A stretch of DNA of 39,339 bases from Parcubacteria group bacterium GW2011_GWC1_36_108 (GCA_000991245.1 LBRD01000006.1:1-39339), one strand, 5' to 3'. Counted from the stretch's first letter, positions 8,893-18,644 are shown. Notes: generated by a model from the sequence alone, not told the origin. Translations and numbers: made by a program.

Positions 8893-9300
8893 TTATCCCA
8901 ACAAATCTTTCAAGAATCTATGGTGGGCGTATTTATCAAGCATCCCGCCATCAGTTCGCCTGGTCACACTTTTTTCTTTTCTTTTTCTTGAACTATTTAT
9001 CTTCCTTGTTATGAATTCAGTTTTTTCATCATCACCCCTGAGCCAATGCTCCATTTTTGTTATTGTCTGATTGCTGACCTTAAGTTTTATCCTAATCTCA
9101 TCATAGCACGCTCCATCAATAATCATCTTCACGACCTGAATTCTTCTTGCAATCATAACAACCTCACTTGGCGTAAACAATCCGAGCAAAAAAGTGAACA
9201 CTTCATTTTTCGTTTTCAATTCGACAAAAATTTCAAAAAGATCATTTATGATTTTTTGTTTTTCCTTTTTGTCTATCGAATAAACCTTGACTTTGGACAT
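8893..9300 (-). CDS. TrpR/YerC-like transcriptional regulator
   Basis: LFTPSEVVMIARRIQVVKMIIDGACYDEIRIKLKVSNQTITKMEHWL resembles the TrpR-related YerC/YecD family HTH. Confidence 0.78.
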   Translation of the reverse strand: MSKVKVYSIDKKEKQKIINDLFEIFVELKTKNEVFTFLLGLFTPSEVVMIARRIQVVKMIIDGACYDEIRIKLKVSNQTITKMEHWLRGDDEKTEFITRKINSSRKRKEKSVTRRTDGGMLDKYAHHRFLKDLLG

Positions 9301-9326
9301 CTTTTTTGTTTTTATTTCAATTTTTC

Positions 9327-9358
9327 AATAAGTCCTTATGTGGTTGAATGGACTTATT
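9327..9358 (-). promoter_or_regulatory. Copy 2 of the 26-bp repeat, here forming a longer inverted repeat
   Basis: AATAAGTCC-TTATGTGGTTGAAT-GGACTTATT upstream of the TrpR-like gene start. Confidence 0.6.
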
Positions 9359-9380
9359 AGTTCTTTCATTACCGTTATTT

Positions 9381-9572
9381 TTATTTCAAGATTTTGTTCT
9401 TATATTTAGTGACAGCTTCTTTTTCATCAATAATCTCATCTTTATACAATTTTTGAAGTAAAGGCAGAACTCCGCAATTTTCACATTTTCCCCATGCGCA
9501 ACATTGCTTCTTTTGAAAATGCTTTTTGCAAATTGCAATTTCTGTTTCGAATGTTTCTTTTGAAATTTTCAT
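9381..9572 (-). CDS. Small Cys-rich hypothetical protein
   Basis: 63-aa ORF with CCAWGKCENC; overlaps the 9569-9985 gene by 4 nt. Confidence 0.5.
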   Translation of the reverse strand: MKISKETFETEIAICKKHFQKKQCCAWGKCENCGVLPLLQKLYKDEIIDEKEAVTKYKNKILK

Positions 9573-9985
9573 ATTATTTTATTCAAATTACCATCAATAA
9601 CTACGGGTGCTATAACAGCTATCTCTAAAGCGTATTTTTGTTCCTTATCAACTTCTGAAAACAAATAAATTTTCTTCTTCAAATAATACGCAAGACCAAT
9701 TTCCATCAAAACGGATGCGCCCAGGTATCCTTTTATATCATTTTTTTCATAATTGCAAACCAAATATGCATCACTTTCAGCAATTTTATTAAAAAAACTT
9801 CTAATAACATCGCATTCTAAACAGAGCTTAAGTTCTTCTTCAAAACTTTGCTTAATTGCTTCGTCTTTTGCAAATGATTCAATGTCGTCAGTAATCAAAA
9901 CTTTATGTCCTGCCTTTTCCAATTCTTTTTTGATTTCAATTTGTTCTCTGGCAAATGTCATACTCCCACCGACTGTAATTTTCAT
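9569..9985 (-). CDS. Nucleoside 2-deoxyribosyltransferase-like protein
   Basis: MKITVGGSMTFAREQIEIKKELEKAGHKV...SDAYLVCNYEKNDIKGYLGASVLMEIGLAYYLKKKIYL. Confidence 0.62.
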   Translation of the reverse strand: MKITVGGSMTFAREQIEIKKELEKAGHKVLITDDIESFAKDEAIKQSFEEELKLCLECDVIRSFFNKIAESDAYLVCNYEKNDIKGYLGASVLMEIGLAYYLKKKIYLFSEVDKEQKYALEIAVIAPVVIDGNLNKII

Positions 9986-10007
9986 ATGTTTCTCAAAATA
10001 AGTTTAA

Positions 10008-10475
10008 TTATTCAAAATATTTAGGAAATTCCTCCTTATCCCATGGAAAGACAACCCATTTATCAGTCAACAACGCAAAATAGTTTGGCAAAAAGTTACA
10101 ATTTTTTTTATTTACAACCAATGACGCTGTTCTTATTTCACCGGTATCATATTTATCAATAAGGATTTGTGAAATTTGCTTAAGTGTTTGTCCAGTATCC
10201 GCAATTTCATCGATAAGCAATACTTTCATTCCTTTCAAATTCGCCTCTGGCAAATATGATATATCCAACTCTCCTTGTTTTTCTTTTTCATATGATTTTG
10301 CAGAAACTGTAAGAATTTTTTCAATCTTTATTTTTTTCACCAACAACCCCAACGGAATTATCCCACCCGTAGTTATACCGATAATATAATCAGCTTCAAA
10401 ACCATCTTTACTTATTTGATCAGCAATATTCTCCACGGCCTGCGCAACCTCATGCCAAGATATTTTTGATACCAT
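10008..10475 (-). CDS. Purine phosphoribosyltransferase (hypoxanthine/xanthine-guanine type)
   Basis: YIIGITTGGIIPLGLL and PRPP-binding motif VLLIDEIADTGQTL. Confidence 0.82.
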   Translation of the reverse strand: MVSKISWHEVAQAVENIADQISKDGFEADYIIGITTGGIIPLGLLVKKIKIEKILTVSAKSYEKEKQGELDISYLPEANLKGMKVLLIDEIADTGQTLKQISQILIDKYDTGEIRTASLVVNKKNCNFLPNYFALLTDKWVVFPWDKEEFPKYFE

Positions 10476-10481
10476 ATTTTT

Positions 10482-11387
10482 CTATATTATTTTTAATTCC
10501 TTCATCCAGTCATGCCAAACTGGTTCAAGGCCTGGATTTTTCTTCCATTTCTCCTCTGAAATTTTTCCTGCTCGATAATCTTCGGTTCGCAGTGCAATAT
10601 TTTTCATTTCATCCATATTGACCCATTTGATCTGCTTTGTCTCAAAAAGACTGCGTTCAACCTCACCTTCAGCTTCAACCTCAAAAATTTTCCAATAATG
10701 CCAGTTTCCATTGATTCTTCGACAAGGATTTTCTTTCCTGCCTTCAATCAAAAGCTTCAATGACTTTGCGACAAGCCCGGTCTCTTCAAATAATTCAATC
10801 TTTGCCATTTCTTCAAAGCTCTCGTGACCATCAATATGACCAGCCGGCAAAGCAAAAGCATACGGCGGTTTCATTCTCTCGATCAAAAGAATTTTCTCAT
10901 CGTTTCGAACTATCATCCCTACACTTTTGTGATCGCAAATTTTCGCTCCAGACAAATATTGCTTAATGTTATTAAAATCTCCATCCAGCATAACGTCATA
11001 CATAGCCTTGATTTCATCAGTGTAAGAAACTTCTTCTGGAATTGGATTCAAAAGAAAAACTTTCTTGTCATTGACATGAGCAAAAGCAATCTCCATCAAA
11101 GTGTTGCCTCCAACATAATTCTTAATTCCCTTTTTATCGAAATTCAAAACCAAAATGCCATCACTGCTGCAAATAGCATTGTAATACCATTTTATATAAC
11201 CTTGAGCTTTTTTTGCCTCAGCATGCTCACCATTTGTGACTTGATTCCAAATTTCTTGTTTTTCTCCTTTTACAAAAGCTTCGTAGTCTGGATGAACAAT
11301 AGCTTCGTGTCCCATAGCAAAAAGTTTATCCCTATATTCCAACATTTGCTCTTTAAAAGTTGAACTCCCGCAAATTGTAATTTTCAT
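10482..11387 (-). CDS. Fusion: N-terminal nucleoside deoxyribosyltransferase-like domain + C-terminal NUDIX hydrolase
   Basis: N-term MKITICGSSTFKEQMLEYRDKLFAMGHEA is paralogous to 9569-9985; C-term has Nudix box GHIDGHESFEEMAKIELFEETGL. Confidence 0.82.
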   Translation of the reverse strand: MKITICGSSTFKEQMLEYRDKLFAMGHEAIVHPDYEAFVKGEKQEIWNQVTNGEHAEAKKAQGYIKWYYNAICSSDGILVLNFDKKGIKNYVGGNTLMEIAFAHVNDKKVFLLNPIPEEVSYTDEIKAMYDVMLDGDFNNIKQYLSGAKICDHKSVGMIVRNDEKILLIERMKPPYAFALPAGHIDGHESFEEMAKIELFEETGLVAKSLKLLIEGRKENPCRRINGNWHYWKIFEVEAEGEVERSLFETKQIKWVNMDEMKNIALRTEDYRAGKISEEKWKKNPGLEPVWHDWMKELKII

Positions 11388-11752
11388 ATTCTTTTTGTTG
11401 CTTCAAAATGAATTATTGAATCATTTTCATCAAAAATACTGATGACTTTGTATTTTCCTTTTGTCCAAATTTCCCCATTATCCATAAAATGCGTCGTTTC
11501 GAGAATTTTAATACTTGCGATTGGACGAGATAATTTTTCATTACCCTGCGTTTTCATCATTGGAATTTGTCCAAAACCCCACTCCTCACTATCACTAAAA
11601 TAATAAAGTCTTTGACCTTTTTTAAGAAAATCATACATCTTGCCTTCTTCAAATATTTCAGGCACACATTCTTCAATTTTTCTTCTTCCAGCTTTAAATT
11701 CGGAAATATCACGAAGTGCTAAGTCTGGATTAAATTCAACTGCAATACCCAT
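11384..11752 (-). CDS. Hypothetical protein
   Basis: 122-aa ORF overlapping the Nudix fusion gene by 4 nt. Confidence 0.6.
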   Translation of the reverse strand: MGIAVEFNPDLALRDISEFKAGRRKIEECVPEIFEEGKMYDFLKKGQRLYYFSDSEEWGFGQIPMMKTQGNEKLSRPIASIKILETTHFMDNGEIWTKGKYKVISIFDENDSIIHFEATKRI

Positions 11753-11811
11753 AGGATTAGCTTTTAGGAATTAGGAATTAGGTTTTTAGAAAAATTCAAA
11801 ATCACCTTAGG

Positions 11812-12366
11812 TTAATTATTTTTTAATTGCTCTAAATTTTGCAAATTTATTTCATCCACAATCTTCTCAACAAGTTTTTCCACTGACTCATTTGTTTCAA
11901 TTTTTATTTGTTTTCCGGGAATCGTACTATAATCATATTCGGTCGTTTCTATCAAATCAATCATTTGCCTATCAATATCATGATGCGAATGATGGCGTTC
12001 ACGTTCTTGAAATCTCTTCTTTCTTTCCTTACTATCGATAGAACACACGATGCTAAATAGTTGCAAATTATATTTCTCTTTCCAATTTACAAAAATAGGA
12101 TAGTCTTCAGAAAAATTAAAGGGTGCTTCCATAATAACATCTATATTGTTTTTCAATTGCTCCTCAATTAAATAAAACATGACGTCAACGGACGGCTTTC
12201 CTATTCGCTTACTATCTTCCAATGTTGAAAGATTCATACTTTCAAAAAGCACTTCTTTTATAGAATCCTTATGGATACAAGCCACTTTCATTTTTTTTGA
12301 AAGTTCATTGGCAAGCGTAGTCTTCCCAACTCCTGGCAATCCACAGACCAATATAAGCTTAGACAT
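11812..12366 (-). CDS. P-loop kinase-like NTPase
   Basis: Walker A GLPGVGKTTLANEL at the N-terminus. Confidence 0.78.
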   Translation of the reverse strand: MSKLILVCGLPGVGKTTLANELSKKMKVACIHKDSIKEVLFESMNLSTLEDSKRIGKPSVDVMFYLIEEQLKNNIDVIMEAPFNFSEDYPIFVNWKEKYNLQLFSIVCSIDSKERKKRFQERERHHSHHDIDRQMIDLIETTEYDYSTIPGKQIKIETNESVEKLVEKIVDEINLQNLEQLKNN

Positions 12367-12384
12367 AGGTAAAAAAATAAATTT

Positions 12385-13857
12385 TTACTCCTTTGATTTC
12401 ATTGCTGGAAAAACGACACATTCCCGTATTGATTTGTCCATCAAGAATGAGAAGAGACGTTCGGAAAGACCAAAACCAAAAGCGTTTGGCATTCCATATT
12501 CAAGAGCCTCGACAAAATCATCGTCGATCATTTGCGCTTCACTGTCGCCTGCTTCACGCAGCTTCATTTGATCTTCAAAGCGAGCTTTCTGATCAATTGG
12601 ATCGTTTAGTTCAGCAAAAGCATTGCAAAGTTCAGCTTTTCCTGCCACCACTTGAAATCTGAGAACTTTCTTGGGATTATTTGGGTCCTTTTTAGCTAGT
12701 GGAGAAACCTCGATAGGATGTCCAACCAAAAAGCATGGCTGAATCATTTTCTGGCGCACTGTTTTTTTATACACAGTGTCAATCATCCTTCCTTTGCCAT
12801 ATGATTTTTCATATTTAATACCAAGCTCATCCGCCTTCGCCATCAAAGTTTCAACGGAAATATCCTCAGACAAATCAATACCAGTTTCCTTTTTAAATGC
12901 ATCAAAATAATCAACAACTGGAAATTTCTTTGACCAATCTATTTTAGCCCCCTCATATTCAGTAATCATTCCTCCGGTGACATTTTTCACAACTTCTTTA
13001 TACAAATTTTCTGAAAATTCAATTCCCTTTTGCAAATCCCAATATGCTGCATAAAATTCCATCGCATCATATTCTTGCAAGTGATGACGATCAATTCCTT
13101 CATTTCGAAAAACGCGGCCGATTTCAAAAACTTTTTCATATCCACCAACCAACAATCTTTTTAATGCCAATTCAAGTGAAATGCGCATATAAAAATCTTG
13201 GTCAAGGGCATTGTGATGAGTTGTGAACGGCTCAGCATCAGCTCCGCCAGGCGTGTGTTCAAACACTGGGTTTTGCACTTCCAAAAATCCATTACTAGCC
13301 AAAAATGTTCGGATTGTTTGCCAAAAAATATTCTTTTTGCGAAAAAGTTCTCGTGTTTCAGGATTTGTCATCAAATCCAAATATCGTTTTCGCAAAAGTT
13401 CTTCTTCATCTTTAATTCCAAAATGTTCAGTCGGGATTGGACGAATGTTTTTGGAAAGCATTTTCCAATCAATAACCTTTAACGATTTTTCCTCAGTTTT
13501 TGTCAAAAAAAGTTCTCCCGTCACTTGCACAAAATCACCGAGCTCCACATTTTTCGTGAAAAGCAAAAAAAGCTCTTCCGGCATATTTGCCTTGTTCAAA
13601 AAAAGTTGCATCTTGCCAGACTCATCTTCAATGTTAGCAAAAGCGCTTCCACCCATAGGCCTCATTGAACGCACGCGTCCAGCCAGCGTGATCACTCGTC
13701 CAGCAAACTCTTCAAATTTTTCCGAAGCATTTGCATTTCGAAAATTACGCTCAGATTTTTCCGGATATGGATCCATCCCATATTCACGGATTCTCGCTAA
13801 TTTCTCTAATTTAGTTTGTTGTATGTCTTCGCGTATCATAAATAGCTTTTCAGCCAA
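12385..13857 (-). CDS. lysS: Lysine--tRNA ligase (class II)
   Basis: REYGMDPYP, FLEVQNPVFEHTPGGADAEPFTTHHNALDQDFYMRISLELALKRLLVGGYEKVFEIGRVFRNEGIDRHHLQEY. Confidence 0.96.
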   Translation of the reverse strand: MAEKLFMIREDIQQTKLEKLARIREYGMDPYPEKSERNFRNANASEKFEEFAGRVITLAGRVRSMRPMGGSAFANIEDESGKMQLFLNKANMPEELFLLFTKNVELGDFVQVTGELFLTKTEEKSLKVIDWKMLSKNIRPIPTEHFGIKDEEELLRKRYLDLMTNPETRELFRKKNIFWQTIRTFLASNGFLEVQNPVFEHTPGGADAEPFTTHHNALDQDFYMRISLELALKRLLVGGYEKVFEIGRVFRNEGIDRHHLQEYDAMEFYAAYWDLQKGIEFSENLYKEVVKNVTGGMITEYEGAKIDWSKKFPVVDYFDAFKKETGIDLSEDISVETLMAKADELGIKYEKSYGKGRMIDTVYKKTVRQKMIQPCFLVGHPIEVSPLAKKDPNNPKKVLRFQVVAGKAELCNAFAELNDPIDQKARFEDQMKLREAGDSEAQMIDDDFVEALEYGMPNAFGFGLSERLFSFLMDKSIRECVVFPAMKSKE

Positions 13858-13908
13858 TAGCTTTTTAGCTTCTTAGCCTTTTGAATTATTTTTTATAATA
13901 TTGAAATA

Positions 13909-14514
13909 CTAGCCTATTTTAGCCGTTTTGGCAATTTTCACTGCGCCTTCGCGCAAGATTTTGAGTTTGCCATCTTTTCCAAATTCAACCAAGGTTGAAG
14001 GTTTGGATTTGAGTTTTCCAAAATCAACATAAAAATCCACATCTTCTCCGAAATATTTTTTAGCCTCAACGTAAGTTTCAGCGGGTTTTTTTCCAGCCAG
14101 ATTGGCACTTGGTGCAACTAGCGGCCCCACTTTTTTCAAAAGGCTAACAAGTTCCTCATCAGAAGGAAAACGAAATGCTAAAGTTTTTTGTCCGCGGTGC
14201 AAATATTCCCATTTTTTCAATTTACATTCAAAAACAACGCTTACTTTTGCTGGCCAAATTTCACCAAGAATTTTCTTTTGCGATGCGCTTAAAATAATCC
14301 CAAACTTTTTCAAATCATTCAAAGACGAAATCAAAATAATCATCGGCTTTTTCAAATCTCTTTTTCGCAGCTGATAAACACGCTCAACAGTTTTTTTGTT
14401 AAGCGCACTTCCAACCAAACCATACAAAGTGTCAGTTGGAATAATACCAACACCGCCCAATTTTAAAATTGGAATAACGCTTTTTTGAATTTGAGTCCAA
14501 GAATCTTTTTTCAT
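13909..14514 (-). CDS. L-threonylcarbamoyladenylate synthase (Sua5/YciO/YrdC family)
   Basis: GGVGIIPTDTLYGLVGSALN...RKRDLKKPMIILISS...VAPSANLAGKKPAET. Confidence 0.93.
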   Translation of the reverse strand: MKKDSWTQIQKSVIPILKLGGVGIIPTDTLYGLVGSALNKKTVERVYQLRKRDLKKPMIILISSLNDLKKFGIILSASQKKILGEIWPAKVSVVFECKLKKWEYLHRGQKTLAFRFPSDEELVSLLKKVGPLVAPSANLAGKKPAETYVEAKKYFGEDVDFYVDFGKLKSKPSTLVEFGKDGKLKILREGAVKIAKTAKIG

Positions 14515-14532
14515 AAATACACAGAGAGAAAC

Positions 14533-14644
14533 ATTTCATGTGAATATTGTTTTTTTGCGGCTTCCGTATGAGCTTCGCTCAAATAGATTTTTCCGAGTGC
14601 GAAGCGAATGAAAGGCAAGTAAAAAAATAATATTCACATGAAAT
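14533..14644. repeat. 112-nt imperfect palindrome
   Basis: Perfect outer arms ATTTCATGTGAATATT / AATATTCACATGAAAT (16 bp) continuing as imperfect T7/A7 and CGCTTCGC-type pairing. Confidence 0.8.
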
Positions 14645-14668
14645 ATTAGCAAAAAATATTTTCGTTAA

Positions 14669-14971
14669 CTAAACGATTGTCTGTCGACTCTTTGAACTTG
14701 AAGAAAACTTAGATTGACGAACTTGCACACCTGGCTGCGGATTTTTTTCTATTTGTCTCTCCTGCTCCTCTTTTTTACCTTTTCCCCAATTGGCAAAAAC
14801 AAAAATATAAAGAATATCTAAAATGCCTAAAGTATTGAGGATTATAAGAGTTAAAAACCAGCCAATGTGCCCTCGCCTTGCTGCCCGCCAAAGAGCCGCA
14901 CCCTTCCAAGGCAGTGTCCAAAGCAAAATAAGAATTATAATCCAAGGATGGTCCAAAAATAATTTTTCCAT
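14669..14971 (-). CDS. Small membrane protein (DUF5652-like)
   Basis: MEKLFLDHPWIIILILLWTLPWKGAALWRAARRGHIGWFLTLIILNTLGILDILYIFVFA; start moved to internal Met (ORF open to 15154). Confidence 0.7.
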   Translation of the reverse strand: MEKLFLDHPWIIILILLWTLPWKGAALWRAARRGHIGWFLTLIILNTLGILDILYIFVFANWGKGKKEEQERQIEKNPQPGVQVRQSKFSSSSKSRQTIV

Positions 14972-15143
14972 ACGATTCACATGTTTATAAATTAATATTA
15001 CAAATATACCACAAGTTTCAACTAAAAAACATATTGCAGGTTTTTGATATATGCTGTATAATTTTAATGTAAAACAAAAAACAAAATACGGGTGGTACTT
15101 GAGGAAAAATTTCAACCTTGAGCTCTTCTTGTTAAAAACAAAA

Positions 15144-15932
15144 ATGACATACAATCAACAAACAAGTAACGAAATGAGCGAACAAGACAAGGCTCATAAA
15201 ATAGAAATGCTTCGTCAAATGATGCTGCAAGCAGAAAAAACCATGCAAAGCGCTAAGGCGATGCTTTTGCAACTAGAGGGAAAGAAAAAAACCGGACGAA
15301 AAAGAAAGGTTGATGAAGATGCCGAAGGGAATGTTGTTGAAGGAACATTTGATGGACAAATAATGATTGGAACAGACGGCAAACAATATCCCGTACCTGC
15401 AAACTATGCTTCAAAATCAAAACTTGTCGAGGGAGATATGCTCAAATTAACAATCACCTCCGACGGATCTTTCGTATACAAACAAATTGGACCCGCTGAC
15501 AGAAAAAGCATAATTGGAATTGTCAGCCAAGACGAAAAAGGAAATTATTTCATCTTTTCAGAAGGAAAACCATACAAGGTTTTGCTTGCTTCTGTGACAT
15601 ATTTCAAAGCAGAACCGGGAGATGAAGTTGTCATTATGATCCCTCGTGAAATCGAAGCGACTTGGGCTGCTATTGAAAATGTTTTGCAAAAAGGAAATGA
15701 CACCGCAATGTCAATGTCCAGACATATTCCTAGTCCAGAACCTGCCAGCAAAAACAATTTCGCAGCTGACACGGAATTAAATTCTTGGAAAAATGATCTC
15801 AAGCAAAATGAGCCTGATCCAGCAAAAAATAACTATGCAGAAAAACCACTCTTAACAAAAGATGATTTTGTTGATGAATGGACTTCTGACATCGAAGAAT
15901 TGGAGAAAGAAATTAAAGCCCAACAAATCTAA
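15144..15932 (+). CDS. Conserved hypothetical protein with coiled-coil N-terminus
   Basis: MTYNQQTSNEMSEQDKAHKIEMLRQMMLQAEKTMQSAKAMLLQLEGKKKTGRKRK...; start chosen at 15144. Confidence 0.75.
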   Translation: MTYNQQTSNEMSEQDKAHKIEMLRQMMLQAEKTMQSAKAMLLQLEGKKKTGRKRKVDEDAEGNVVEGTFDGQIMIGTDGKQYPVPANYASKSKLVEGDMLKLTITSDGSFVYKQIGPADRKSIIGIVSQDEKGNYFIFSEGKPYKVLLASVTYFKAEPGDEVVIMIPREIEATWAAIENVLQKGNDTAMSMSRHIPSPEPASKNNFAADTELNSWKNDLKQNEPDPAKNNYAEKPLLTKDDFVDEWTSDIEELEKEIKAQQI

Positions 15933-16043
15933 ATAACTAACAACTAGCAACCAACAACTAACTACAAACAACTGACAACTGACAACAAAATGCCCTACAT
16001 TAATTTTAATTTGTTGTAGGTTGTAAGTTGTAAGTCAATATTT

Positions 16044-16703
16044 ATGGAAAATACAACTGGAATCAGAATAACTAAAAGAGATTATGAATTTGCTATCGTT
16101 GCTGGACTGTTGATTGGTTTTTTAATTTTACCTGTTCTTAAGACAGTAAGCCCAGAAATTTTCGCAAAATTTGCGATAGTGATTGTTCCTTTTTTCTTAT
16201 TAGCAACACCACTCGGACTCCGAATTGCATTTATGCTAGGGAAAAAAATTGCTATCATTTATCAAATAGCAAAATTCGGACTTATCGGAGTTCTTAACAC
16301 ACTTGTTGATTTTGGAGTTCTAGCTCTTGTCACTCTTTTGTTCAGTGCTTATTTTCAAATTCAATCAAAAGATGCATTAATTGCAGGAATAACATTCTAT
16401 TCTTTATACAAAGCAATTTCATTCATCGTTGCAAACATCAGCAGCTATTTCTGGAACAAATATTGGACATTTGATCAAGGAGCAAAACAACAAACTAAAT
16501 CTGAATTTTTGCAATTTTTTGCAGTCAGCGTTATTGGGTTTTTAATCAATGTTTTCGTGGCTTCATTTGTTTTTAAAGTTGTTCTTGGCTCATTGATTAA
16601 CCTCACAGACGGACAACTCGGACTTATCGGTGCCGCTTTTGGATCAATCGCTGGACTCGCCTGGAATTTTATCGGATACAAACTATGGGTGTTTAAGAAG
16701 TAA
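16044..16703 (+). CDS. GtrA-like membrane protein
   Basis: KFGLIGVLNTLVDFGVLALV...NISSYFWNKYWTF...GLAWNFIGYKLWVF GtrA signature. Confidence 0.86.
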   Translation: MENTTGIRITKRDYEFAIVAGLLIGFLILPVLKTVSPEIFAKFAIVIVPFFLLATPLGLRIAFMLGKKIAIIYQIAKFGLIGVLNTLVDFGVLALVTLLFSAYFQIQSKDALIAGITFYSLYKAISFIVANISSYFWNKYWTFDQGAKQQTKSEFLQFFAVSVIGFLINVFVASFVFKVVLGSLINLTDGQLGLIGAAFGSIAGLAWNFIGYKLWVFKK

Positions 16704-16746
16704 CTGATTTACACGGATTGATTACGGATTAAAAACGGATTACAAC

Positions 16747-16779
16747 ACAAACTTCCCATCTCGGGAAGTTTTGTTTTTT
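16747..16779 (+). terminator. Intrinsic terminator after gtrA-like gene
   Basis: AAACTTCCC-ATCT-CGGGAAGTTT-TGTTTTTT. Confidence 0.8.
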
Positions 16780-16873
16780 CATTCTAAATGTTACAATAAT
16801 ATAAGTTAAATTTTATTTTTATTCATACGCTTCATGTTACATGTTATATGTTACATGTTATATAATCTTTTTT

Positions 16874-18604
16874 ATGGCAACAGCATTATATCGAAAATAT
16901 CGTCCACTCACCTTTTCAGATGTCATCGGGCAAGGGCACATTGTGCAAACACTCTCTAATGCAATTTTGCATAACAGAATTGGTCATGCCTATCTTTTTA
17001 CTGGCCCGCGAGGAACAGGAAAAACCACCATGGCCAGAATTTTTGCCAGAGCGGTGAACTGCCAAAATCCAAAAGGAGCGGATCCATGTTTAGAATGCGA
17101 CGTCTGCAAAAATATCACTCAAGGCACATCATTGGACATTTTTGAAGTTGATGCTGCTTCCAACACTGGAGTAGACAACATTCGCGAACTCCGCGAAAAT
17201 GTGAAATTTCCACCGTCTCAAGCAAAATTCAAAGTATACATCATCGACGAAGTGCATATGCTCTCAACTGGAGCATTCAATGCGCTGCTTAAAACTTTGG
17301 AAGAACCGCCTGCTCACGTTATTTTCATCTTGGCTACCACTGAAATTCACAAAGTTCCGGAAACGATCATCTCGCGTTGCCAACGATATGATTTCACACG
17401 CCTTTCACTGGAACATATTATTGAAAAACTTTCCACGATCGCCAAAAGTGAAAAAATTTCTGTCGAAAAAAATGCGCTTGAGATGATTGCCATCGCCGCT
17501 GAAGGTGGAATGCGCGATGCTGAATCTTTGCTTTCGCAAGTGATGGCGCTTGAAGACAAAAAAATCACAGCCAAAGAAGTTGAAGAAATTCTGGGCACAA
17601 CACAAAGACAATCGTTGGAAGCAATGGTTTCATATTTGCTTGGCAAAAATGCAGCCAGCGCCATCACACTTGTCAATGAACTTTCCAAGGATGGATATGA
17701 TTTGGATGTTTTCAATAAATCTTTTCTGAATTATTTGCGACAAGTAATGTTAGTGTGTGTGGATGAAAAATTGGCAAAAATATTTTCATATGAATTAACC
17801 AAGGAACAATCTTTGGCATTGGTTGAGCAAGCAAAAAATCATTCGCCCAAGGAATTGCTTCACATCATTGCCTGCTTTACTGAAATTCAAGGTAAAATAA
17901 AGTCAGCCTTTATCCCGCAACTCCCATTGGAGATGGCCATCATCAAGGCTGTTTCGCCAGCCCAAACACAGGCCATCCAACCAAACATCGCCCAAGCGGC
18001 TCCTGCTGCGCCCCAGATGAGAGCACCAGAGCCAACTAGGGTTATTCAGGCTCCAATAGCCCCCCAGACACCAAAAACACCCCCTATTTCGCCAGTTACC
18101 CCCAAAAGTGCTGAAACAGCACCCTCAATTACGACGCCAGAAACAAAAATTGAAGTTCCGGATCCAGAAGCTTTAAGCGAGCCAAAGTTGATCAAAAATG
18201 AAGCTCAGATTGCCGATTCTGATTTTACCTTAAATGATGTCAAAAAGAATTGGGGTCGCTTCATTATAGACACAAAAACCATAAATCACAGCCTTTCTGC
18301 AGTTCTGCAAAGCTGTCAACCTGTTAGTGTTGAGGCTGGAATTGTCACTGTAGCCACAAAGTTCACCTTTCACAAAGATAAATTAAACGAATATGGCAAC
18401 AAATTGACATTAGAGGAAACTTTTGCTAAAATCCTAGGGTTGCGATTGCTTATAAAAGTGATCACCGCCGAAGAAGCAGGCATCACAATTGCCTCCAGCC
18501 TAAACCAAAACACCAACTCAGCACCAGCCGAACAAGCACCTCACGAAACCAGTTCCCTGCTCAATGACGCAATGAATTTGATGGGTGGGAGCATAGTTGA
18601 GTAG
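16874..18604 (+). CDS. dnaX: DNA polymerase III subunit gamma/tau
   Basis: YRKYRPLTFSDVIGQGHIVQTL, GPRGTGKTTMARIFARAVNC, IIDEVHMLSTGAFNALLKTLEEPP. Start at MATALYRK. Confidence 0.95.
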   Translation: MATALYRKYRPLTFSDVIGQGHIVQTLSNAILHNRIGHAYLFTGPRGTGKTTMARIFARAVNCQNPKGADPCLECDVCKNITQGTSLDIFEVDAASNTGVDNIRELRENVKFPPSQAKFKVYIIDEVHMLSTGAFNALLKTLEEPPAHVIFILATTEIHKVPETIISRCQRYDFTRLSLEHIIEKLSTIAKSEKISVEKNALEMIAIAAEGGMRDAESLLSQVMALEDKKITAKEVEEILGTTQRQSLEAMVSYLLGKNAASAITLVNELSKDGYDLDVFNKSFLNYLRQVMLVCVDEKLAKIFSYELTKEQSLALVEQAKNHSPKELLHIIACFTEIQGKIKSAFIPQLPLEMAIIKAVSPAQTQAIQPNIAQAAPAAPQMRAPEPTRVIQAPIAPQTPKTPPISPVTPKSAETAPSITTPETKIEVPDPEALSEPKLIKNEAQIADSDFTLNDVKKNWGRFIIDTKTINHSLSAVLQSCQPVSVEAGIVTVATKFTFHKDKLNEYGNKLTLEETFAKILGLRLLIKVITAEEAGITIASSLNQNTNSAPAEQAPHETSSLLNDAMNLMGGSIVE

Positions 18605-18644
18605 AAACATTTTAATAAGTTTTTTGAAGAATTTTGTGTGATGT

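Noticed and set aside
13223-13876. 217-aa plus-strand ORF
   Set aside because: Antisense to lysS, which has unmistakable class II synthetase motifs; Ser/Phe-rich shadow ORF.
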